A stretch of 64,000 nucleotides of DNA, from the NCBI GenBank assembly GCA_964549445.1, contig CAZJVS010000005.1:62001-126000 (forward strand), read 5' to 3'. This stretch comes from SpSt-539 sp964549445. Its GTDB lineage: Bacteria; Planctomycetota; Phycisphaerae; UBA1845; UTPLA1. The notes beneath the pieces are model-generated. The model saw only the letters and a program-made list of their open reading frames with translations. It searched no databases and was not told where the DNA came from. Below, piece after piece: positions 17,808-26,705 of the stretch. Both the position numbers and the translations under genes were made by a program. The first letter of the stretch is position 1; each line of letters opens with the position of its first letter.

Positions 17808-19751
17808 TCATGGACACGCCGGATTCGGATCCCCAACACCCGTCGTCTTCGCCACAAACAGCGGCACATCAAGCGTCAGATCCAACTGCCCGTCAATATC
17901 CATATCCGCACACGCACACCCCGGCGCAATCACCGGTGCCGGGCCCGCGAAAATACAATCCACGTACCGCTGAATGTCCCCGCCATCCACGTCGTTGTCC
18001 CCATCCATGTCGCCCCGGCACGTCGGGCAGGCCGGCGGCATCGCCGGCGCCTCAATCGCGCCCACGTCGCACTCCGCCGTCCCGCTGCCGTCGCCATCCG
18101 TCGGCCGCGGCGCACCGCACTGGTCGTCCACCAGCACGTTCCCCGCCAGGTCGAAACACACTCCCTTATCGACCGCCGGGCTCGTCGGCGCCGGATAATG
18201 CGCCTGCAACGTCCCGCACGGCAGCAGCGGCGAAAGCTGCGTAAAGATCGGCATCGCGATCGTCCCAAACTGATCCCCCGGCGCAGGCAACATCCCCGTC
18301 CCATCCACATTGATGTTGAACCCCGCCGACAAGACCGGCGTCGGCGCGACGACATTATTCCCCGGAAGCGACGGCGAGCTGTCGATTATCGTCCCCACCA
18401 CTTGCATCACCGGCGTCGTCCCCAGCGAGTTGCCATTGAACAAGCTGTCCCCCGCCGATGCCCGATTCGCAAAAAACGTGCTCGCGCTCAACTCGCACCG
18501 TGCGTCAAAATCATTTTCAATCCCGCCCCCAAACCCAAACGGCGCACTGTTCCCGCTGATCGTGCAGTTCACCGCCCGAAACACCCCCGCCGGATTCTGG
18601 TTGTAAACCGCCCCGCCCCCCGCCGCATTCGCAATCAGCCCGTTCGATCGATTCCCGCTGAACTCGCAATGCGTGAAGCTCGCATCCGCCCCGTTCGAAA
18701 CCGCCCCGCCCAGGTTCGTCGCCGTGTTCCCCCGAAACGCTACCCCGTCAACCTTCAGCGTTGCCCCAAACTGGTTGTTGATTGCTCCGCCGCCGTTGGC
18801 CGCCAGGTTCCCCTGCACGATCCCAACCGGCCCGATCGTCAACGTCCCGCCGTTCTGATTCGCGATCGCTCCGCCGTTCCCACCTCCGATCGCCTGGTTC
18901 TGAGCCGCGATCAGGAAGCCAATCGTCGTCGTCCCCGCATTCGCCAGCCCGCCGCCCTGCGTCGCAACATTGAACTGCATCACCGCATCGACGATCGTCG
19001 CCGTCGTCCCGAGAGCGAACCGCACGCCGCCGCCCCGGTTCCCCGATGTATTCGTCTCCGCGTCAAAGGAACCCGTAAACGTACCCGGTGACGCGATGTA
19101 CATCCCGCCGCCGTCGTCCCCCGCCGAATTCGTATCCAGCACAAACGGCGTCACCGGCTGCACCGTCACCGACCGATCCGCCCACAACCCGCCGCCGTCG
19201 CCCGTCGCCACGCAATCTCGAATCATTACGTGATCCAGCAGCAGTCGCCCACCCTGCACCAGCACGCCGCCCCCATCGACTCCCGTCGCCCCCTGTGCCC
19301 GCCCATTCTGGATCGTCAGCCCGTTCAACTGCAGCGTCAGCCCCGCCGGTGCGCCCGCGGGCACATGCCAAACGCGATCCGGCTGCCCCGCCGGCAACCC
19401 CGCCGCTGAGATCACCGTATTCCCGATCCCGTTCCCAAAAACAAATAAGTCCGTCAGCGGCGCGACCGGGTTGACGTCGAGATCGCCAGCGATCGCCGCA
19501 TTCTCAATCCCGCCCAGCGTCAGTGTATGCGTCCCGATCACGGTAAAACGAATGTGCACCACGCCCGCCGTAAAGTTCGCCTCCATCACCGCCGCCCGCA
19601 GCGAGCACAATCCATTCGCATCCTGGCACACCCCGTTCCCCGGCGCAATATCGATAGAATCCCCCAGCGTATTGACGACGTAGGTCGTCTGTCCCCACGT
19701 CGAACCCGCCAGACAACACCACGATACGCAACAAACAATCGCTCGACGCAT
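17808..19751 (-). CDS. Secreted parallel beta-helix protein with dockerin-like tail
   Basis: The 647-residue protein has a signal peptide (MRRAIVCCVSWCCLAGSTWG) and the start motif CSLRAAVMEAN (about 50-60), the CSLREAI-type cap found before right-handed beta-helices. Many Asn/Gly-rich turns follow (GGGLANAGTTTIG, GGAINNQFGATLKVDG, FTHCEFSGNRSNGLIANAAG), as in Chlamydia-type polymorphic outer membrane repeats. The C-terminus has two calcium-loop segments (GDMDGDNDVDGGDIQRYVDC and ADMDIDGQLDLTLDVPLF), as in dockerin-like domains. The ATG at 19751 has GGGAGAAG upstream; the longer frame does not. Probably surface-located; substrate or partner unknown. Confidence 0.85.
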   Translation of the reverse strand: MRRAIVCCVSWCCLAGSTWGQTTYVVNTLGDSIDIAPGNGVCQDANGLCSLRAAVMEANFTAGVVHIRFTVIGTHTLTLGGIENAAIAGDLDVNPVAPLTDLFVFGNGIGNTVISAAGLPAGQPDRVWHVPAGAPAGLTLQLNGLTIQNGRAQGATGVDGGGVLVQGGRLLLDHVMIRDCVATGDGGGLWADRSVTVQPVTPFVLDTNSAGDDGGGMYIASPGTFTGSFDAETNTSGNRGGGVRFALGTTATIVDAVMQFNVATQGGGLANAGTTTIGFLIAAQNQAIGGGNGGAIANQNGGTLTIGPVGIVQGNLAANGGGAINNQFGATLKVDGVAFRGNTATNLGGAVSNGADASFTHCEFSGNRSNGLIANAAGGGAVYNQNPAGVFRAVNCTISGNSAPFGFGGGIENDFDARCELSASTFFANRASAGDSLFNGNSLGTTPVMQVVGTIIDSSPSLPGNNVVAPTPVLSAGFNINVDGTGMLPAPGDQFGTIAMPIFTQLSPLLPCGTLQAHYPAPTSPAVDKGVCFDLAGNVLVDDQCGAPRPTDGDGSGTAECDVGAIEAPAMPPACPTCRGDMDGDNDVDGGDIQRYVDCIFAGPAPVIAPGCACADMDIDGQLDLTLDVPLFVAKTTGVGDPNPACP

Positions 19752-19921
19752 CACTGATCTTCTCCCGCGAGTGCTTCCGGAACGGCAACTGCCCCGCCGC
19801 CCCAAGGGAAGACGCACGAGTCCGCTCGCGAGACACTCCCCCGCTCCGCCGGCTGGTGCTAACCCCCGTTCCCGCTACAATTACCGGCGTTCAGCAATCT
19901 CATTCAAAAAGGAGGACTCGC

Positions 19922-21403
19922 ATGTCAACCGCCACCCTGACCCCGTCCGACCGGAAGGTGAAAATCGGCCAGACCAAGCTCCTCATCAACAACGAGTGGG
20001 TCGACGCCGCCTCCGGCAAAACCTTCGAGACGGTCGACCCCGCCACCGGCGACGTCATCTGCAAGGTCGCCGAGGCCGACAAGGCCGACGTCGACAAGGC
20101 CGTCAAGGCCGCCCAGGCCGCCTTCGACCTCGGCAGCAAGTGGCGCAAGATGCCCGCCTCGCGTCGCGGCGCAATGCTCGCCAAGCTCGCCGACCTCATC
20201 GAGAAAAACGCCGAAGAGCTCGCCCGCCTCGAGTCCCTCGACAACGGCAAACCCTTCAATGACGCCCTAAAGGCCGATGTCCCCCTCACCGCCATGTGTT
20301 ACCGCTACTTCTCCGGCTGGGCCGACAAGATTCACGGCAAGACGATCCCCGTCAACGGCCCCTACTTCTGCTACACCAAGCTCGAGCCCGTCGGCGTCTG
20401 CGGCCAGATCATTCCCTGGAACTTCCCGATGCTCATGCAGGCCTGGAAGCTCGCACCCGCCCTCGCCTGCGGCAACACCGTCGTCCTCAAGCCCGCCGAA
20501 CAGACCCCGCTCTCGGCCCTCCGCATCGGCGAACTCATCGTCGAAGCCGGCTTCCCGCCCGGCGTCGTCAACATCCTCCCCGGCTTCGGCCCCACGGCCG
20601 GTGCGGCCATCAGCAGTCACTTGGACATCGACAAGGTCGCCTTCACCGGCTCGACCGAAGTCGGCAAGCTCATCATGGAGGCCGCCGCCAAGAGCAACCT
20701 CAAGCGCGTCACCCTCGAACTCGGCGGCAAGAGCCCCAACATCGTCTTCGCCGACGCCGACCTCGACGCCGCCATCGAAGGCGCCCACTTCGCCCTCTTC
20801 TTTAATCAGGGCCAGTGCTGCTGTGCCGGCAGCCGCCTCTTCGTGGAAGAAAAGATCTACGACGAGTTCGTCGCCAAGTCCACCGACCGCGCCAAGCGCC
20901 GCAAGGTCGGCGACCCGTTCGACACGACCACCGAGCAGGGCCCGCAAGTCGACAAAGAGCAGTTCCATAAGGTCATGAGCTACATCGAAGCCGGCAAGAA
21001 GGACGGCGCCAAGCTCATGTGCGGCGGCGCCAAGAAAGGCGACAAGGGCTTCTTCATCGAGCCCACCGTCTTCGCCGACGTGAAGGACGAAATGAAGATC
21101 GCGCAGGAAGAGATCTTCGGCCCCGTCATGAGCATCATCAAGTTCAAAGACGTGAACGAAGTCGTCCAGCGCGCCAACCGAACGATCTACGGCCTCGCCG
21201 CCGCGGTCTGGACCCGCGACATCTCCAAGGCCCACGCCATCGCGAACAACGTCCGCGCCGGCACCGTCTGGGTCAACTGCTACGACGTCTTCGACGCCGC
21301 CGCCCCCTTCGGCGGCTTCAAGCAGTCCGGCATCGGCCGCGAACTCGGCGAGTACGGCCTCCAGCAATACAGCGAGGTCAAGACCGTAACCGTCAAGCTC
21401 TAG
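19922..21403 (+). CDS. NAD(P)-dependent aldehyde dehydrogenase
   Basis: The 493-residue protein oxidises aldehydes to carboxylic acids in the cytoplasm. FTGSTEVG (241-248) binds the cofactor, the general-base glutamate lies in ELGGKSPN (E266), and the nucleophile is in GQCCCAGSR (cysteines 299-301, the middle one aligning with the catalytic Cys of ALDH2). PWNFPM and the C-terminal GGFKQSGIGRELGEYGL are also present. This combination resembles ALDH1/ALDH2-class enzymes; the physiological aldehyde is unknown. AAGGAGG precedes the ATG at ideal spacing, and TACAAT at 19876 may be its -10. Confidence 0.95.
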   Translation: MSTATLTPSDRKVKIGQTKLLINNEWVDAASGKTFETVDPATGDVICKVAEADKADVDKAVKAAQAAFDLGSKWRKMPASRRGAMLAKLADLIEKNAEELARLESLDNGKPFNDALKADVPLTAMCYRYFSGWADKIHGKTIPVNGPYFCYTKLEPVGVCGQIIPWNFPMLMQAWKLAPALACGNTVVLKPAEQTPLSALRIGELIVEAGFPPGVVNILPGFGPTAGAAISSHLDIDKVAFTGSTEVGKLIMEAAAKSNLKRVTLELGGKSPNIVFADADLDAAIEGAHFALFFNQGQCCCAGSRLFVEEKIYDEFVAKSTDRAKRRKVGDPFDTTTEQGPQVDKEQFHKVMSYIEAGKKDGAKLMCGGAKKGDKGFFIEPTVFADVKDEMKIAQEEIFGPVMSIIKFKDVNEVVQRANRTIYGLAAAVWTRDISKAHAIANNVRAGTVWVNCYDVFDAAAPFGGFKQSGIGRELGEYGLQQYSEVKTVTVKL

Positions 21404-21457
21404 CGTAGCGGCCGGCGCCCCCGCCGGTCGACGAAAACCCGGTGCGATCAAACAAGA

Positions 21458-21487
21458 AAAGCCCACGGACAACCGTCCGTGGGCTTT
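21458..21487. terminator. Hairpin terminator between convergent genes
   Basis: A 13-bp perfect stem (21458-21470 with 21475-21487) has a 4-base loop. The tail is T-rich on the minus side (TTTTCTTGTTTG) and weaker on plus, so it may act in both directions for the aldehyde dehydrogenase and the two small minus-strand genes. Confidence 0.75.
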
Positions 21488-21510
21488 CTCTATTCGGAAT
21501 CAACGAATGC

Positions 21511-21627
21511 CTACAACCCGATCGACTGGAAAAACCGATACGGCCCGTCAAACAACTGCCCGAGAAACGCCCACGGGTATCCCGTAAAGAAAATCGCCAC
21601 CAGGTACGAAATCAATCCGCTGATCAT
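21511..21627 (-). CDS. 38-residue hydrophobic membrane protein
   Basis: This short frame starts with MISGLISYLVAIFFTGYPWA and has one membrane segment and a short tail. TAGGAG lies 8 bp before the ATG and overlaps the stop codon of the preceding 51-residue gene, a classical coupled arrangement. A hairpin follows about 24 bp after the stop. It matches no family I recognise. Confidence 0.62.
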   Translation of the reverse strand: MISGLISYLVAIFFTGYPWAFLGQLFDGPYRFFQSIGL

Positions 21628-21637
21628 GCTCGTTCTC

Positions 21638-21793
21638 CTACGTCATCCGCCCCGTTCGCCGGCCACCGGCCGCTCGCAACCACGCCGACCATACCTGACC
21701 AACCCGTTCGGTCAACGCCCCGCCGCCCGCCAACGCCAGGAACGCAAGCATTAGCAGCCCGGCCACCGGGTCCATCATCTCAACGGCAAACAT
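21638..21793 (-). CDS. 51-residue hydrophobic membrane protein
   Basis: The product starts MFAVEMMDPVAGLLMLAFLA, has one membrane segment at about 8-27, and ends in a basic tail (LRAAGGRRTGRM), suggesting an N-out, C-in inner-membrane microprotein. GGAGG lies 6 bp before the ATG, an excellent ribosome site, and favours this start over the longer frame beginning at 21829. It is coupled to the 38-residue gene downstream. No recognised family. Confidence 0.62.
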   Translation of the reverse strand: MFAVEMMDPVAGLLMLAFLALAGGGALTERVGQVWSAWLRAAGGRRTGRMT

Positions 21794-21893
21794 TTCCGGC
21801 CTCCATGATCCGCAATCGCGAACCCGCAAGGCCTGCCCGCAAGTGTATCCTTCCCCACCCTATCAACCCCCGTGCCAGTCGCCACCCGCCAAT

Positions 21894-21959
21894 CGTTACC
21901 CGCACGCGACCCTCCAACCCCACGCCGGGTAACCTAACCCACGGGCGGGAATTGTTACC
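21894..21959. repeat. Three copies of GTTACCC/GGGTAAC
   Basis: The 7-mer GTTACCC occurs at 21894-21900 and 21953-21959 and in inverse orientation at 21926-21932, within 66 bp between divergent genes. This could be an operator for either the small membrane genes or the zinc-ribbon gene, or chance. Confidence 0.35.
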
Positions 21960-22073
21960 CACCTCGCAACTCCCATACTCCACCCGCCGAGAGGTCGCCG
22001 CCTCCCTTCCGCTGAAAGCGGTTCGCCGCGTACGATGCTCAATCCCGACGGCGACGCAACGTGAGGACACCGC

Positions 22074-22652
22074 GTGGTTAATCGCTCGCCCCTGTGGCGA
22101 AACGCATTCGGATTTCTCGCTGTCACGATGTTCCTTTGCACGCTCCTCGCCTTGCTCGCGCTCTTCTCGCCCTGGCCAAGTCTGCGAATCGCCGGCCGTC
22201 CGGCGAATGGAATCGCGGACAAACTCGGTGCAGCCACGAGTTTTGCGGCCCTCTCATGGTACGGCGCGCTCTACTACGCGGACCTGCGACGTCGCCCCTT
22301 GCTCACAACCGGAAAGCGAATCGCGGGTTTGGCCGCCCTTGCCTTGCTGTTCCAGACCATCATTGCACACGTTGCTCCTGATGACATGCTCGGCGCCGTC
22401 TGTTTCGCGTTCGCTGCTGCGATCGCGGTACTGTCCGTCGCATTTCGCCGTCATTGCAGCAATCGCAGCGCTTCAACCGGCCGTTGCCCCATCTGCAATT
22501 ACGACCTGACGCTCAACGTCTCAGGTCGCTGCCCGGAGTGCGGGACGCCGATCGATACCGCGCGATCAATTCAGAACACCGCCCCGGTTTCAAATGAAGT
22601 CGAACGCCCGTCACACGCCAGCGGCACCCGGCGGACGACGCCGGGGTCGTGA
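22074..22652 (+). CDS. Membrane protein with C-terminal zinc ribbon
   Basis: The 192-residue protein has four hydrophobic segments (about 10-130), then CPICNYDLTLNVSGRCPECG (about 145-164), the same zinc-ribbon type as in the 16950 and 33781 proteins but at the C-terminus. The last about 25 residues are polar and low in conservation signal. The GTG start has GAGGA 6 bp upstream. Function unknown. Confidence 0.75.
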   Translation: MVNRSPLWRNAFGFLAVTMFLCTLLALLALFSPWPSLRIAGRPANGIADKLGAATSFAALSWYGALYYADLRRRPLLTTGKRIAGLAALALLFQTIIAHVAPDDMLGAVCFAFAAAIAVLSVAFRRHCSNRSASTGRCPICNYDLTLNVSGRCPECGTPIDTARSIQNTAPVSNEVERPSHASGTRRTTPGS

Positions 22653-23466
22653 CCCGAGCACGGAGGAAGCGAGGGTGCCCAACTCCCTCTGAGGTGAGGG
22701 ACGGACCAGATGCCTCTGGTGCTCTGCTCAACACGAGGTATCCCGAAACCGATGCCGATCGCCAAACTTGTCGTCGAAACATCGTCTGAATTCGGAAAAC
22801 TTTGTGCAGCCGGCCCGCTGTCCTCCTCTCCCATTCCTGCGTCGTGGCGTTTCTGCGTCGCAGCCTTCGCCCCATTCTGCGGAACGCTGGCAGACCTCTA
22901 TGTCAGCTACATCGCGGGTGATGTTGCACTCGCGTCAAACATGTGTCCAAGCTGCACGGGAGATTCCGCCCTGCCCTGGACGCGACGTGCGGCGAAGCCG
23001 CTCTTGGAAGTGAAGCGGCCCCGGAAACTGTACGCGCCGCTTCGACCGGCCCATTATCAGCGATTATCACTTTTATCAGCAAAAACGTCCTATGAGCGCT
23101 CTTCCAATCCAACCCGGATCCTCCCGCCGCCAGCCATTGACGCGACGGCCCGGCGAAGCCGCTCCCGAACGCGTGACGTTCCCGTCGTGTCAATCGCCCT
23201 CGCGTCATGGCCCCAACCGGCCAAGGAGACGCGGCATTGCGACAAGTCTTATCCGGCTCTTTACCAGCTACTATCAGCAAAAAAGCGATCGCTACGCAGG
23301 AGAGCGTGGTTCGTTGTCGGTCAGAGCGGCCAGCGCCGCCTCGATCGCCCCCAAGTCCAGTGGCGATTGTCTTTCGATGTCGCTCAACGCCGGATGAAAA
23401 TCCTGGTCCTCCTAATTCGCGGGTTTTCGATGGTCGACGATTTGATGGTCGCCCCTCCGAATGCCC
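22653..23466. other. 0.8 kb without a convincing gene
   Basis: Open frames here have no recognisable protein pattern, and the longest runs antisense into the prepilin-like gene. The motif GCGAAGCCGCTC occurs twice (near 22993 and 23152), and TATCAGCAAAAA occurs twice (near 23067 and 23272), hinting at a degenerate duplication of about 160-200 bp. I see no RNA gene or mobile-element ends. Confidence 0.5.
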
Positions 23467-24276
23467 CTATTCCCAGTCGCGCCAATCCGGCACGTAATGT
23501 GGCCCGTTCTCCTTCCCCACCGACCCGACTTCCGACCGGCTCGACACGATCCACGCGGGCTCGGCGACGTATTTCTCCGCATGCCCATCGACATGCATCG
23601 CCTGCGCCCCGTGCCCATGCCGGAACGCCGTCGTCGGATTCGGATTCTCGCTCCAGCTCCCCCCCGAAAAAATCTGCGGCGGATCGAGCAGCGCGGTGTT
23701 CACCGGCTGGCTCCCGCCCAGGTCAATCAGCGAATCGACAAACGAAAACACGACCGCCGTATCGCGCACGTGCCCGAGATTCAGCCATGGTCGCTGACCG
23801 ATCGCCATCCCCCACCCCGGCGTCATCGGCGGCGACAGGTAATAGCCGTTGTAGCCATACGTGCTCGTGATCGACTTCGCCGCACCCTGCGGCTTGTAGC
23901 TCCCCCACGGCTGCATCGGGCACTCAAAGACGCTCCGCTCGCGCGGCGGACTCTGCAGGTACGGCCACACAAACCCGCGCGTGTAATCGACGCCGCTCGC
24001 CTCGTTCGTCCCCCACCAATAGACGACCGGCCCGGCCCCGACATCTTCGAACGACCAGTACGCCAGCGGCATGGCCCGATCCTCGAAGTCCTGGGCGTAC
24101 ATCGTGAACGCCGAGCCTATCTGACGCAGGTTAGACAGACACATGGCCCCCCGCCCCTGGTTCCGCGCCGAACTCAGCGCCGGCACCAGCACACCGACGA
24201 GTAATCCGATGATCGAAATTGTCACGAGCAGCTCGATCAGCGTAAACCCGGCCTGTCGTTCGCGTCTCGTCATCAT
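23467..24276 (-). CDS. Prepilin-like protein with H-X9-DG domain
   Basis: The 269-residue protein has a type IV prepilin-like leader and N-terminal helix (RRERQAGFTLIELLVTISII), with Gly-Phe at the expected cleavage point and Glu at +5. The C-terminal half carries the H-X9-DG motif exactly (HGHGAQAMHVDG), which defines a prepilin-associated family abundant in planctomycetes. These proteins are exported and processed by prepilin peptidase; their role is mostly unknown. It is the last gene of the B12-riboswitch run, and its start overlaps the propeller gene stop (ATGATGA). Confidence 0.88.
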   Translation of the reverse strand: MMTRRERQAGFTLIELLVTISIIGLLVGVLVPALSSARNQGRGAMCLSNLRQIGSAFTMYAQDFEDRAMPLAYWSFEDVGAGPVVYWWGTNEASGVDYTRGFVWPYLQSPPRERSVFECPMQPWGSYKPQGAAKSITSTYGYNGYYLSPPMTPGWGMAIGQRPWLNLGHVRDTAVVFSFVDSLIDLGGSQPVNTALLDPPQIFSGGSWSENPNPTTAFRHGHGAQAMHVDGHAEKYVAEPAWIVSSRSEVGSVGKENGPHYVPDWRDWE

Positions 24277-25823
24277 ATCCCCAGCAGCGCCGCAACCATC
24301 AGCGGCGCATCGGCCGCATCGACGACGCCGTTCGAATCAAAGTCTCCTAGCGCGATCGCCGGCGGCAATGGAGGTGGCCCCAGTACTGCCGCGACAAAGC
24401 CAGCAATGTCTATCCCCTCGACAAGGCCGTTCGATGAGTAATCGCCCCGCGCCGCAAGCGCGAAAAGTCCCGTCGCCCCGATCGTGTAGACCCGCCCGTC
24501 CGTCACGGCCGGACTGCTCCCGCACCCGCTCCGCTGCTGCCGCACGAACCCCGCCTGTCCGGGCGTGCGCGTCACATCCAACAAGAACAGATCGGTGTAA
24601 GCCCCGTAGAAGTCGCCCGAGAGCGGGATCTTCCCCACAAATAGCGTCGAGCCCGCCAGCACCGGCTGATGCGTCCACCCCCCGACAACCAGCGTCCCGC
24701 CGGAATCGACATACGTATCCCACAGCTTGCTCGCCGAATTCCCGTTGTCCGCAAATGCCTGCACCTTCGGAACCGACCCGAATCCTTGAATCCCCGCCGC
24801 GACGTACACCCGCCCTCCGCCAACTACAGGTATGGACGCCGTCCGCTCACACGGCACGGTCCACATCACCACCCCGTCCGTCTCCCGAAGCTTCACGAGT
24901 GTCGAATTGTCCCCGCTTCCCGAAAAACCATATCCGGCCGCATACACATACCCGTCGACAACCGCGACCCCGCCAAAAAATCCCTCGCCAACCGCCGTCT
25001 GCCACCGCAGCCGCGACGCCGGCGGCGCGTTCACGTCAAATGCATACACGACGCCCGAATCCGGAAACCCGCCCGGCCCGGCCGCCGTCGCCACGTAGAC
25101 GCTTCCGGCGTGATACGCCGGCGTCGCCCCGCTCGTGCCGCCGACAATCTCCTGCCACACAATTTCGCCAGGTTGATAAGGGTTGCCAACCGCATCGAAT
25201 GCCGAAGTGTTGATGCAATAGAGCTGCCCCGCCCCGCCAAACGGATCGTAATCGCTGACAAACGCCCGGCCCGGCGTCAGGTCGCTAGCCACGAGCGGCG
25301 AAGCATTGACAACGTTCCTATCCAGCGGCGTCGACCAAGCCACACTGCCGGACACAACGTCGACCGCCGTCACCTTTGCTCCGCTCGCGATCAGCGCCGT
25401 GCCGTTCGAGACGTCGACCACCGGCGAAGACCACGAATTCAGGACACCCTTGTCGACCACCCGCTCCCAAAGCAACCCGCCGCTGGCCTGGTCAAACGCA
25501 ATGAGCTTATTGCCGACGTAGCTCGTGCCCGAAAAGTGCCGCGCGTTGACAAACACCCGCCCGCCCGACACCACCGGCCCCGAAGCCCCCTCGCAAACCA
25601 GCGCATGACTGACCGCATCCCGATCAGCCCGCCAAAGCTGCGCCGACACGTTCTGTGGCGCTGTGGACGCCACGGCATTCCGCTCCGCGCTCGACGCATA
25701 CTGCGGCCACTCCGCCCGCGCATCTGCCTCTCCGCCCGTCGCCGCGACAAGTGCGGCGACGTAAGTCAGCCACCGCCGACCTGCGCGCCGCACTCCGGTC
25801 CCCTTCACGCCTCCGGAAAGCAC
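24273..25823 (-). CDS. Secreted PQQ-type beta-propeller with dockerin-like tail
   Basis: The 516-residue protein starts with a signal-like N-terminus (basic residues, then LTYVAALVAATGGEADARA). About seven PQQ-type beta-propeller blades follow (about 40-450), with repeats such as GKLIAFDQASGGLLWERV, ALIASGAKVTAVDVVSGSVA and GVVYAFDVNAPPASRLRW. The C-terminus holds paired calcium-loop segments (GDYSSNGLVEGIDIAGFV and GDFDSNGVVDAADAPLMV), dockerin-like. GTG is the assumed start; it is not well defined. The gene lies 3 bp after the PEP-CTERM gene downstream of a cobalamin riboswitch, which suggests ligand binding in B12 uptake rather than dehydrogenase activity. The role is inference. Confidence 0.85.
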   Translation of the reverse strand: MLSGGVKGTGVRRAGRRWLTYVAALVAATGGEADARAEWPQYASSAERNAVASTAPQNVSAQLWRADRDAVSHALVCEGASGPVVSGGRVFVNARHFSGTSYVGNKLIAFDQASGGLLWERVVDKGVLNSWSSPVVDVSNGTALIASGAKVTAVDVVSGSVAWSTPLDRNVVNASPLVASDLTPGRAFVSDYDPFGGAGQLYCINTSAFDAVGNPYQPGEIVWQEIVGGTSGATPAYHAGSVYVATAAGPGGFPDSGVVYAFDVNAPPASRLRWQTAVGEGFFGGVAVVDGYVYAAGYGFSGSGDNSTLVKLRETDGVVMWTVPCERTASIPVVGGGRVYVAAGIQGFGSVPKVQAFADNGNSASKLWDTYVDSGGTLVVGGWTHQPVLAGSTLFVGKIPLSGDFYGAYTDLFLLDVTRTPGQAGFVRQQRSGCGSSPAVTDGRVYTIGATGLFALAARGDYSSNGLVEGIDIAGFVAAVLGPPPLPPAIALGDFDSNGVVDAADAPLMVAALLGI

Positions 25824-25826
25824 CTC

Positions 25827-26675
25827 TCAACCTCGCATTCGCCGGCGACGCAAGCGTGCCCGCGCCAGTAGGAGACCGAACCCCGTCAACGCAACCGTCA
25901 CCGGCTCCGGCACGGCCGCTAGCGCGTCGATCTCCCCTTTGATGCTCGTCTGCGGATTGCCGTCGTCCGGCAGGCTGAATCGAACATGAGTAATGAATCC
26001 CAGCCCCGTCTGCGAGATATCGATCGGCAAACCTCCGCCCGATCCGTCATAAAGCGCCAGCGAATCGGCGTAGCTGAGCCCGTTGAAGTTCGCCAGCCCC
26101 AAACTCGGATTCACCGGCCGCCGAAAGTTCGTCGGCACTGCGCCCGGCGAGCCTTCGAACGCACCGGAATCGAGATATCCCTGCGTGGGAAACAATCGAT
26201 CCCCCAGTCGCGCGATCGGAAAGAAGTTGATGCCATCGGCCGATAGTTCGATGTGCAGCAGATCGGAATCAAACAATCGCGCCGGGTTCTCCTGTGCGAC
26301 GCTTGGAAAGTTCGAAAAGTCCGCCGCAAAGAACGCATTCCCAAATACAATTAGATCCACTCCGTATGGATTCGCGGGGCCGTCCACCACCGGCTCGTCA
26401 AACCGCACGGTCAAGTGTCCCCCTTCGCCGATGCTGACGATCTGATCCGGCAGAAACGCCGCGCTGAAAATCGAGACGACGCTTGGGAAGTTCGGATCGG
26501 CCGTAAACCGCGAAGGCTCCCCGAGCGACATCAGCGGATTGGTGTAGCCGGGCACGGCCGTCGTTCCGGCCTGATAACTCACCACTGCATCCGCCCACGG
26601 ATCGGCGGCATGCGCAATGCCCGTCGTCAATGCAACGCCTGTCAGGAGACAGACCATCACCGTTCTCCCCGTCAT
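25827..26675 (-). CDS. PEP-CTERM surface protein in the B12-riboswitch operon
   Basis: The 282-residue protein has a signal peptide (MTGRTVMVCLLTGVALTTGI, cleavage near AHA) and the C-terminal tag VPEPVTVALTGFGLLLARAR followed by Arg residues. The body includes VSIGEGGHLTVRFDEPVV and GVDLIVFGNAFF (about 80-115). From memory this resembles a group of cell surface proteins found in Bacteroidetes B12-regulated loci, but I cannot confirm it. It follows the adenosyltransferase gene after 30 bp with no terminator between. GAGAGGAG lies before the ATG. Proposed role: surface component of cobalamin capture. Confidence 0.82.
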   Translation of the reverse strand: MTGRTVMVCLLTGVALTTGIAHAADPWADAVVSYQAGTTAVPGYTNPLMSLGEPSRFTADPNFPSVVSIFSAAFLPDQIVSIGEGGHLTVRFDEPVVDGPANPYGVDLIVFGNAFFAADFSNFPSVAQENPARLFDSDLLHIELSADGINFFPIARLGDRLFPTQGYLDSGAFEGSPGAVPTNFRRPVNPSLGLANFNGLSYADSLALYDGSGGGLPIDISQTGLGFITHVRFSLPDDGNPQTSIKGEIDALAAVPEPVTVALTGFGLLLARARLRRRRMRG

Positions 26676-26705
26676 CTTTCCACTCCTCTCAATTTGCGCC
26701 CGGCC

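Noticed and set aside
20267..21472. 401-codon open frame antisense to the aldehyde dehydrogenase
   Set aside because: Low-complexity D/E/G/A shadow frame; the dehydrogenase is well supported.
22710..23870. 386-codon open frame on plus
   Set aside because: No recognisable protein pattern. Its second half runs antisense to the well-supported prepilin-like gene, and composition changes along it. A GAGGGA lies upstream, so I looked twice, but found no domain.
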